This document shows positions 15,984 to 21,640 of a stretch of DNA of 21,640 nucleotides, one piece after another (position 1 is the stretch's first letter; every line of letters begins with the position of its first letter). Source of the stretch: an uncultured Clostridia bacterium. GTDB lineage: Bacteria > Bacillota > Clostridia > TANB77 > CAG-508. The stretch spans positions 1-21,640 of the forward strand of contig CAKPQH010000016.1 of NCBI GenBank assembly GCA_934178475.1, read 5' to 3'. The translations under genes were made by a program, and so were the position numbers. Under the pieces are notes generated by a model, which did no database searches, was not told the DNA's origin, and was given only the letters and a program-made list of their open reading frames with translations.

Positions 15984-16979
15984 ATGGACTTATATGAGAA
16001 GAATGGAAATGTTTTATACATATTAAATGTTCTAAAAAAGTACAGTGATGTGGATCACTTGCTTTCGGCTACAGAAATACAGAGGAAAGTTAAAGAACTG
16101 TATGATGTGGAAATTGATACAAGAACCATTAGAAGAAATATTAATCTGTTAAAATATAAATTAAATTATGATATCAGTACTAGAGAGGACAATGGAAAAG
16201 GCTATTATATTCATAGAGATCCTGAAACTGATTTTGAACCAGGAGAAATAAGAGCTATCATAGATAATTTTAGTTATGCCAATTATATTGTTCCATCAAT
16301 AGCTGAGAATATTATTAAGAAGTGTAAAAATATTCAAACGGTATATGAGAATGATAAAATAAAGGAGTATCGAATATATGCGAATGATTCAAAAACGGAA
16401 AATGTTGAAGTGATCAAAAATATTGAAGATATTTCAAATAGTATTTATCAACACAAGAAAATACAATTTGAGTATTGGAAATACGCTATAACAAGTAAAA
16501 TTGAAAAGAAGATTGTAAGTACACCAACAGTTTCTCCTTATGCAATTGTATATAGTAAGCAGGAATTTTATTTAATAGCAATTAAAGAAGAACAGACAAA
16601 ATTTTATAATTACAGGTTAGACAGAATGAAGAATATACAAATTCTTGATGAAGATATAGAAATCAAAAAGAAGAAGAGTGAGATTCAAGATTTTGCTGAA
16701 TCATCAACAGAAATGTTTGGAGGGCAAAAATCGGAGATTGAAGCGGTATGTCATGTGCTTTTGTTAGATACAATAATTGATACGTTTGGAAGAAATGTAA
16801 CTATAGCAAAGATACCAAAAAATGAAGAATATTTTAGATTGAAAGTGGATACTAATGAATTAGGCTTTAAAATGTGGGCAATGAGAAATATTGATTTGGT
16901 AGAAGTTATAAAGCCAGAATCATTAAGAAATGAAATGAAGAAAATAATCAAAGAAGCAAGTAAACGATATAATTTATAG
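15984..16979 (+). CDS. WYL-domain transcriptional regulator
   Basis: A 331-residue regulator. Residues 5-75 form a winged helix-turn-helix (LLSATEIQRKVKELY, DTRTIRRNINLL). Residues about 150-225 are a WYL domain (FEYWKY, then SPYAIVYSKQEFYLIAI and YRLDRM), an SH3-like fold known to sense nucleic-acid or nucleotide ligands. The C-terminus (about 245-331) matches the WCX extension. AAGGAG lies eight bases before the ATG. WYL regulators often control accessory and defence genes. Its own terminator separates it from the next two genes, but orientation and spacing suggest it regulates them. Confidence 0.88.
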   Translation: MDLYEKNGNVLYILNVLKKYSDVDHLLSATEIQRKVKELYDVEIDTRTIRRNINLLKYKLNYDISTREDNGKGYYIHRDPETDFEPGEIRAIIDNFSYANYIVPSIAENIIKKCKNIQTVYENDKIKEYRIYANDSKTENVEVIKNIEDISNSIYQHKKIQFEYWKYAITSKIEKKIVSTPTVSPYAIVYSKQEFYLIAIKEEQTKFYNYRLDRMKNIQILDEDIEIKKKKSEIQDFAESSTEMFGGQKSEIEAVCHVLLLDTIIDTFGRNVTIAKIPKNEEYFRLKVDTNELGFKMWAMRNIDLVEVIKPESLRNEMKKIIKEASKRYNL

Positions 16980-16999
16980 TTAAAAAGTAATTGTTAAGT

Positions 17000-17040
17000 A
17001 TGCAATGCGTGACCAGTTGGGTTGCGCGTTGCATTTTTTT
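17000..17040 (+). terminator. Terminator after the WYL gene
   Basis: A 15-bp stem (17000-17014 with 17020-17034, three G-T pairs) with loop AGTTG and a T-run to 17040. Confidence 0.88.
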
Positions 17041-17076
17041 AACTTAAAATGTATATAGCGAAAGGAGGTAAAGACA

Positions 17077-17697
17077 ATGATATTGAAAATAAACAAAGAT
17101 AGTTTCTTAACCTTTGACTTGTATAGAAAATTTAAGAAATATAGTATAAAATTAAAAATCAAAAACAATTATTTGAATTATGAGACATTTTCAAAAATAA
17201 GATACGAGGATCTAATCACTATTATTGAAAACGTTGAAAATATGCTATTTAGCAAATATAGATATCCAAAAGATGTTGAATTAAATAGAGTAAAATTCAG
17301 ATTTTATCAATATGAAACAAAGATGAAAATAATAGTTGAACTAGATGAAAAGCAAGAGTATGGAGTTACTATAGATAGAGAGCAATTATTGAATCTATAT
17401 AGTTATTTAACAAGAGAATTAAATACATTTAATAAGATAAAGATGGTGGACTTTAATAAGAAATATACATATGTTGAAGTTAGATATGTAGACTTGTATA
17501 GCTCAAAAAGGTATGCATATATTTCAGATGATAAAAGTATAAAAGTTGGTGATATAGTATGTGTAGATAGAGCTGGTACAAAATGTTTGGCAGTAGTAGA
17601 AGAGAAAAACGAATATTTCTATGAGAATGCACCATATCCTGTTTTAGAAACAAAGAGGGTAATAAAAATAGTAACAAGAGTGAGCGAATATAAATGA
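17077..17697 (+). CDS. Uncharacterised two-part protein upstream of the FtsZ-like gene
   Basis: A 206-residue protein with an excellent ribosome site (AAAGGAGGT, 7 bases before ATG). I do not recognise the N-terminal 130 residues, a mixed alpha/beta region rich in Lys, Tyr and Ile. Residues about 133-203 look like a small beta barrel: VRYVDLYSSKRYAYI, IKVGDIVCVD, KCLAVVEE, ENAPYPVLETKRVIKIV. This pattern occurs in other Bacillota accessory proteins, usually of unknown role. No signal peptide. It lies 25 bp before the FtsZ-like start with no terminator, so the two are probably co-expressed and may work together. Confidence 0.75.
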   Translation: MILKINKDSFLTFDLYRKFKKYSIKLKIKNNYLNYETFSKIRYEDLITIIENVENMLFSKYRYPKDVELNRVKFRFYQYETKMKIIVELDEKQEYGVTIDREQLLNLYSYLTRELNTFNKIKMVDFNKKYTYVEVRYVDLYSSKRYAYISDDKSIKVGDIVCVDRAGTKCLAVVEEKNEYFYENAPYPVLETKRVIKIVTRVSEYK

Positions 17698-17722
17698 TTA
17701 CAAAATCATGTAAAAGGTGGAG

Positions 17723-18661
17723 ATGAAAATAGAAATGGAAACTGAAAATAATTTAAGAATCAAGGTAATTGGTGTTGGCGGAGGCGGAAACAACGCTGTA
17801 ACCAACATCATTAAAGATAAAGTTAAAAATGTTGAAACATTTTTAATTAATACTGAAACGAAAATATTACAAAGAGCGGAAACAAAAAATGTGTTACAAA
17901 TTGGAAAAGAAACTACCAATGGATTAGGTGCAGGAGCCAACGATTTAGTTGGTGAAAAAGCGGCACTAGAAAGTGAAAATGAAATAAGAGAGTTGCTTGA
18001 AAATACTGATATGCTTTTCTTAACTGCAGGAATGGGTGGGGGAACAGGTACTGGTGCCTTGCCTGTTGTAGCAAGGATAGCAAAAGAAATGGAAATATTA
18101 ACAGTTGCAATAGTAACAAAGCCACTTACATTCGAAGGAAGAGGAAGAATCAGTAGAGCTGAAAGAGGAATAGAAAAATTAAAAGATAATGTGAATGCTT
18201 TAATTGTTATATGTAATGATAAGTTAGATCCAAAGGCTACAATGCAAGAATCATTCAAGGTAGCAGACAATGTATTGAAGCAAGGAATTCAAAGCGTCAC
18301 AGATATTATTACTTCAGTAGGAGAAATTAATTTGGACTTTGCCGATATAAAAACGGTTCTAGATTATAAAGGAAAAGGATATATGGGAATTGGCAAAGGA
18401 AAAGGTGAAAATGCAGTAGTTGAAGCAACTAAGAAAGCAATAGATAATCCACTTACAGAATATCAAATAGATAATGCCAAAGGAATTATTTTTAATGTAA
18501 CTGGTGGAGAACAAGCATTGAAACTAAACGAAGTCAATACAGCCATAGGGCTTGTAAATAATAGGGTTGACACAAATGCAGACGTTATATTCGGAACAGT
18601 TGTTGATGATAATATGGAAGATGAAGTTGTTGTTACAGTAATAGCTACAGGAGTTGAATAA
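17723..18661 (+). CDS. FtsZ-family GTPase, core only
   Basis: A 312-residue tubulin/FtsZ homologue. It has the N-terminal GVGGGGNNAV loop, LGAGAND, the tubulin signature GGGTGTG (105-111), the FEGRGR region, and the T7 catalytic loop NLDFAD (203-208) that drives GTP hydrolysis in the filament. The core ends at VVTVIATGVE with no linker or C-terminal peptide, which in FtsZ binds FtsA, SepF or other partners. It should therefore polymerise and hydrolyse GTP but not attach to the membrane in the usual way. The start is uncertain: ATG 17723 has a close GGTGG, GTG 17717 and ATG 17735 are in frame. It is a second, accessory FtsZ rather than the housekeeping one, since no cell-division genes are nearby. 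Confidence 0.88.
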   Translation: MKIEMETENNLRIKVIGVGGGGNNAVTNIIKDKVKNVETFLINTETKILQRAETKNVLQIGKETTNGLGAGANDLVGEKAALESENEIRELLENTDMLFLTAGMGGGTGTGALPVVARIAKEMEILTVAIVTKPLTFEGRGRISRAERGIEKLKDNVNALIVICNDKLDPKATMQESFKVADNVLKQGIQSVTDIITSVGEINLDFADIKTVLDYKGKGYMGIGKGKGENAVVEATKKAIDNPLTEYQIDNAKGIIFNVTGGEQALKLNEVNTAIGLVNNRVDTNADVIFGTVVDDNMEDEVVVTVIATGVE

Positions 18662-18752
18662 TTGTTATTAGAATAATTGAACAATTAATGGATTATTAAA
18701 TTGGATGTCAAAGATAAGAAACATAGTTGGTGCTGATAAAAGCATAATTTAA

Positions 18753-18795
18753 AATAGCCGTACTCTTAGGTTGAATGAGAGTATGGCTATTTTTT
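18753..18795 (+). terminator. Terminator after the FtsZ-like gene
   Basis: A 14-bp stem with one G-T pair (18753-18766 with 18778-18791), 11-nt loop and a T-run. It closes the 206-residue/FtsZ-like unit. Confidence 0.92.
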
Positions 18796-18841
18796 AATAG
18801 TGATTTTGAACGAAAAACGAGTTATTACCATAGAGATTATT

Positions 18842-18870
18842 TTGTTGAAAAAAGTTAAATTATATAGAAT
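18842..18870 (+). promoter_or_regulatory. Putative promoter of the Mrr gene
   Basis: TTGTTG (18842-18847) and TAGAAT (18865-18870) with a 17-bp spacer. The expected 5' leader is about 155 nt and carries a 27-codon open frame (18892-18975) and an unused-looking ribosome site AAAGGAGAG at 18978-18986. Confidence 0.5.
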
Positions 18871-19030
18871 AAAAGGACTGTTTATGATAGAATGAAAAAA
18901 GCTAAACAGTATGAAAAAGAAAATGAAAATTATTTCTCAGAAGATATGATGAAGTTAAATGATATAAAATTTTAATGAAAGGAGAGTATATTACTTTAGT
19001 ACGAACTAATGTGGCATACCAGAAAAAGTA

Positions 19031-20026
19031 ATGGATGAAAAAATAACGGTATGGGGAATTCACAATACAAGTGATGAGGAATCATTATTGCAAAACAAGG
19101 TAATAGCGATAGGTTGGCATAAAATGGGGGATTTATCCAAAATAAATCCAGATAGAGAATCATATTATAAAGCTTATGGTGAAACTTATCCTAATAAATC
19201 AAAGCAATCTATAGCGGGTTCTGCTGGACAATTATTTAGATTTGTCAATGAGGCTAAAGTTGGTGATTATGTGGTGTACCCAACTAAATTTGATAGAAAA
19301 ATTAATATTGGTCAGATTGAAAGTGAATACTTTTTTGATAATGAAGAATCTGAATATAGTCAAAAGAGAAAGGTGAGATGGTTAAAGTCGTTGCCAAGAG
19401 AAAATTTTTCACAAGGAGCCTTGTATGAAATAGGTTCATTTTTATCATTCTTTCAAGTTAAACATTATGCAGAGGAGTTTATAAATGCTATTTATAATGA
19501 AAAAAAGTCCAAAGACAATAAAATAAGTGATATTAATACATTTGCTACTTCGGAGACAATATCAGAAAGCACAAAAGATTATATATTAGAGGAGTTAAAA
19601 AGAAAATTTAAAGGATATGAGTTGGAAGGTGTGGTTGCAGATTTATTAAATGCAATGGGATATAGAACAAAAGTTAGTCCTCATGGTGGCGATAACGGAA
19701 GAGATATAATTGCTTATAAAGACGAACTACCTCCAAGAATTATTGTACAAGTGAAAAGTCAAGATGGAAACGTTACTGAATCTACAGTTCAATCTTTAAA
19801 AGGTACTATGGATGAGGGTGATTATGGACTATTTGTAACCTTGTCTGACTATGCTAAAAATGCAAAAACTTATTTAGAAAAACATCCAATAATAAAATCT
19901 ATTAATGGAAGTGAATTAGTTGATTTGATACTAAAATATTATGATGATATGTCAGAAAAGTTTAAAGATACAATAAAGCTAAAAAAAGTGTTTATACCAG
20001 TTGTTGATGTAGAAGAGCAAGAGTAA
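19031..20026 (+). CDS. Mrr-family (type IV-like) restriction endonuclease with N-terminal reader-like domain
   Basis: A 331-residue predicted nuclease that would cut modified or foreign DNA. Residues about 1-115 (MDEKITVWGIHN, GWHKMGDL, VGDYVVYPTKFDRKINIGQI) look like an EVE/PUA-type domain, a fold that reads modified bases. Residues about 185-300 are Mrr_cat: LEGVVADLLNAMGY, GGDNGRDIIAY (Asp225) and IVQVKS (Gln240, Lys242), the D-QxK version of PD-(D/E)XK. The ATG lacks a good ribosome site, but there is no alternative start in frame after the stop at 19007. The upstream leader may couple its translation. Stand-alone, with no methylase beside it, as expected for type IV enzymes. Confidence 0.87.
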   Translation: MDEKITVWGIHNTSDEESLLQNKVIAIGWHKMGDLSKINPDRESYYKAYGETYPNKSKQSIAGSAGQLFRFVNEAKVGDYVVYPTKFDRKINIGQIESEYFFDNEESEYSQKRKVRWLKSLPRENFSQGALYEIGSFLSFFQVKHYAEEFINAIYNEKKSKDNKISDINTFATSETISESTKDYILEELKRKFKGYELEGVVADLLNAMGYRTKVSPHGGDNGRDIIAYKDELPPRIIVQVKSQDGNVTESTVQSLKGTMDEGDYGLFVTLSDYAKNAKTYLEKHPIIKSINGSELVDLILKYYDDMSEKFKDTIKLKKVFIPVVDVEEQE

Positions 20027-20213
20027 ATAGTACATAGAATAGTTTAAGAAATATGTGTTAATTGTGTGTATGATGGATTAGAAGGACTGTATGAAATAAT
20101 AAATAGTGCTTTCCTTAAAATAGAATTTCAAAGATGTATTGTACATATGTAATTTTTGATTCTTTACATAGAAATATAATTAGAAGATGAATCGAAAAAT
20201 TTTTTTAGTATAG

Positions 20214-20435
20214 TACTCTAATACATATTATAGGACTGTAACAATGTTTGCTGTTGCCCTTAACTTGAATTTACAAGAATATGAAGATTTATTAAACTCA
20301 GCTACATATTCTCTGCCAAAAAACATGAGCAAGTATATAATTTTGAGATATTGCTTTGAAAATAAGATATACAATATTGATACAATTAACACATATTTGA
20401 AAACAGTGTGTAATATTACTCTTAATGATTTGTAA
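20214..20435 (+). pseudogene. Relic of a small HTH-type regulator (C-terminal part)
   Basis: The frame, open after a TAG at 20211, reads NTYYRTVTMFAVALNLNLQ and continues to ENKIYNIDTINTYL. From memory, this matches the C-terminal half of a clostridial XRE-type family whose consensus runs roughly 'LNLxxxEtexLLxxAGYxLSxSSKxDxIIxYxIExxIYDIxxINexL'. The N-terminal helix-turn-helix is missing, and no strong ribosome site precedes the ATG at 20244 (63 residues). I read it as a decayed gene rather than a functional small protein. The rest of 20027-20655 shows no other gene. Confidence 0.5.
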
Positions 20436-20587
20436 ATAATACTAGTAATTTTTATAAGAAAATGAAATTTGTGATCGAAACATGGAAAATACAAAAGTTC
20501 TGATTGAATTAGTGGAAAAATATATTAAAAAAGATTAGAAGTGAGGAAAAGTATAAAAAGATAGCGTATGTTACTTTGTTTATTAAG

Positions 20588-20616
20588 TTGATTATAAAGA
20601 GAACAAGTAATATAAT
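20588..20616 (+). promoter_or_regulatory. Promoter of the nucleosidase gene
   Basis: TTGATT (20588-20593) and TATAAT (20611-20616) with a 17-bp spacer; transcription should start near 20623. GGAGG follows at 20641-20645. Confidence 0.75.
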
Positions 20617-20655
20617 TTGTGCATATTATAGTGGGAGTGTGGAGGATTTTTTGCA

Positions 20656-21399
20656 ATGAATAAGGAATTAATTGAAGATGAATGTATAATGGTTATTGGT
20701 GCTATGAAAGATGCTGAGTTGGATCTATTTATAAATAGTTTAAAAAATATAGTTATCGAAAAAGAAGGTATTTATACTTTCTATGTAGGCAATATGTTCG
20801 ATAAAAAGATTGTGGTATGTGTTTCAAAAATTGGAACGATTAATGCGGCATGTGCTACTACATTAGGAATTATAAGATATAAACCTCAATGTATAATCGC
20901 CATTGGTGTTGCTGGTGGATATGGAGAGGATGTATGTGCAAATGATCTAGTAATTGCCAGTGAAATTATTAATATTTCTTCGTTTGTTACACCTGAAAGA
21001 TTAAATGGTGAAGGTTCTAATTCATTGAGTTGGAGGTTGGAAGATTTTACTGAAGGAAGTACTTTGATATTGAAATCTAATGAGAAACTTTTGAATCTTG
21101 CAAAAGAAGTGGAAAATATGTATTCTTTTGGTGGTGTGCATTATGGAAAGATTGCTAGTGGAGACTGCTGGAATAAAGAAGCAGACAGAATTATGTTTTT
21201 TCATGAAAAGTATGGATTACTTTGTGAAGAGATGGAAGGTGCTGCGATATACCAAATATCATCAAATTTTAATATACCAACAATATCTTTTAGAGCTATT
21301 TCGAATAACGAAGTATTACATGAAAAATATAATAGAAATGTTGGTGAATATGTACAAAAATTCACTATTGAATTTATAAGAAAATATTTTGATAAATAA
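20656..21399 (+). CDS. MTA/SAH nucleosidase-family protein (PNP_UDP superfamily)
   Basis: A 247-residue protein of the nucleosidase/phosphorylase fold. Family motifs are VIGAMKDAEL (N-terminus, where the water-activating Glu is expected), IAIGVAGG (about 80-87), IASGD (about 169-173) and CEEMEGAAIYQ with the ribose-binding Glu192-Met193-Glu194. The catalytic acid, Asp197 in the E. coli enzyme (ISD), is Asn217 here (ISNN). The N-terminal Glu is one position later than in the E. coli enzyme. Usual role: cleaving methylthioadenosine and S-adenosylhomocysteine to recycle methyl-donor by-products. Here, alone among defence genes, it may have altered specificity. Cytosolic, no signal peptide. Confidence 0.82.
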   Translation: MNKELIEDECIMVIGAMKDAELDLFINSLKNIVIEKEGIYTFYVGNMFDKKIVVCVSKIGTINAACATTLGIIRYKPQCIIAIGVAGGYGEDVCANDLVIASEIINISSFVTPERLNGEGSNSLSWRLEDFTEGSTLILKSNEKLLNLAKEVENMYSFGGVHYGKIASGDCWNKEADRIMFFHEKYGLLCEEMEGAAIYQISSNFNIPTISFRAISNNEVLHEKYNRNVGEYVQKFTIEFIRKYFDK

Positions 21400-21488
21400 A
21401 AGTTTCATGTTCAATAATGTGCAAAATATGTTGTTTCATCAAAAGTGTTTTTTGTTACTATTCTTTCTTTGTTTAATCACTTAAGAAA

Positions 21489-21586
21489 CAAAAAGAGACT
21501 GTAAAAAGTTCCAAACAAAAATGCGTGAAAGATTTTCAAGCATTTTTTGTATTTGGTTAGGGACTTTTTTACAGCCTCTTTTTTGA
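21489..21586. repeat. Long imperfect palindrome, terminator or MITE-like element
   Basis: The left arm (AAAAAGAGACTGTAAAAAGT, then TCC) is largely complementary to the right arm (GGGACTTTTTTACAGCCTC, then a T-run), with an inner hairpin AAAAATGC/GCATTTTT (from 21517 to 21547). It ends in TTTTTT and lies 90 bp after the nucleosidase stop. It could terminate that gene; its size and the GAG(A/G)CTGTAAAAA ends also resemble insertion-sequence-derived miniature elements. No target duplication is clear. The remaining 54 bases of the window show nothing. Confidence 0.65.
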
Positions 21587-21640
21587 ATAAATTTTAAAAA
21601 ATTAGATATAATATATTTACAATTGTGCCACAAAATAATA

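Noticed and set aside
17029..17057. Promoter TTGCAT-17-TATATA before the 206-residue gene
   Set aside because: It would start transcription on top of the ribosome site, and the -35 box lies inside the WYL terminator stem; read-through from upstream is more likely.
18892..18975. 27-codon open frame in the Mrr leader
   Set aside because: No ribosome site, no recognisable product, and composition like non-coding AT-rich DNA.

Overview
The window is a strongly AT-rich stretch of low-GC Bacillota DNA, most likely Clostridia or a close gut relative. The evidence is the base composition by eye, near-consensus -35/-10 promoters, strong AGGAGG ribosome sites, frequent rho-independent terminators, and TTG/GTG starts beside good ribosome sites. 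I ran no taxonomic search. It reads as a defence and accessory region.

Layout. (1) 107-3996: a small XRE regulator under a promoter overlapped by a perfect 14-bp inverted repeat, then an AAA+ ATPase overlapping a subtilisin-like protease. This has the architecture of the IetAS anti-phage system, and a terminator closes it. (2) 4000-9905: a complete, tightly packed type I restriction-modification operon, hsdR-hsdM-hsdS, with its own promoter. (3) 9953-13800: an HTH-Fic fusion, a long AT-rich hairpin, then a 914-residue protein with a large unrecognised N-terminal region and a C-terminal SF1 (RecD/UvrD-like) helicase. A bidirectional terminator follows, with a small convergent gene. (4) 14129-14423: a repeat-dense non-coding segment, then the decayed 3' half of a tRNA-Met (anticodon loop to CCA) and a strong terminator. 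This looks like the distal attachment site of an island lying to the left, which would make blocks 1-3 its cargo.

(5) 14443-15860: two minus-strand cassettes. Each has the same promoter, the same structured leader and a nearly identical UUCG-loop terminator, but the two encode unrelated small proteins of clearly higher GC. Flanking them are a 48-nt direct repeat and 9-nt tandem repeats. This is the most novel-looking structure here. (6) 15904-18795: a WYL regulator, a 206-residue unknown protein, and a tubulin/FtsZ-family GTPase that keeps its GTP-binding and catalytic loops but ends where the FtsZ core ends, without the C-terminal tail. (7) 18842-21585: an Mrr-type restriction endonuclease with an N-terminal reader-like domain, the relic of a small regulator, an MTA/SAH-nucleosidase-family protein with an altered active-site residue, and a long palindrome.

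Working together: blocks 1-3 and the Mrr enzyme cover several independent anti-invader strategies (protease effector, DNA modification and restriction, AMPylation or helicase, modification-dependent cleavage). Several units carry their own regulator and promoter-proximal inverted repeat. The cassette pair and the FtsZ-like operon do not match any defence system I can name.
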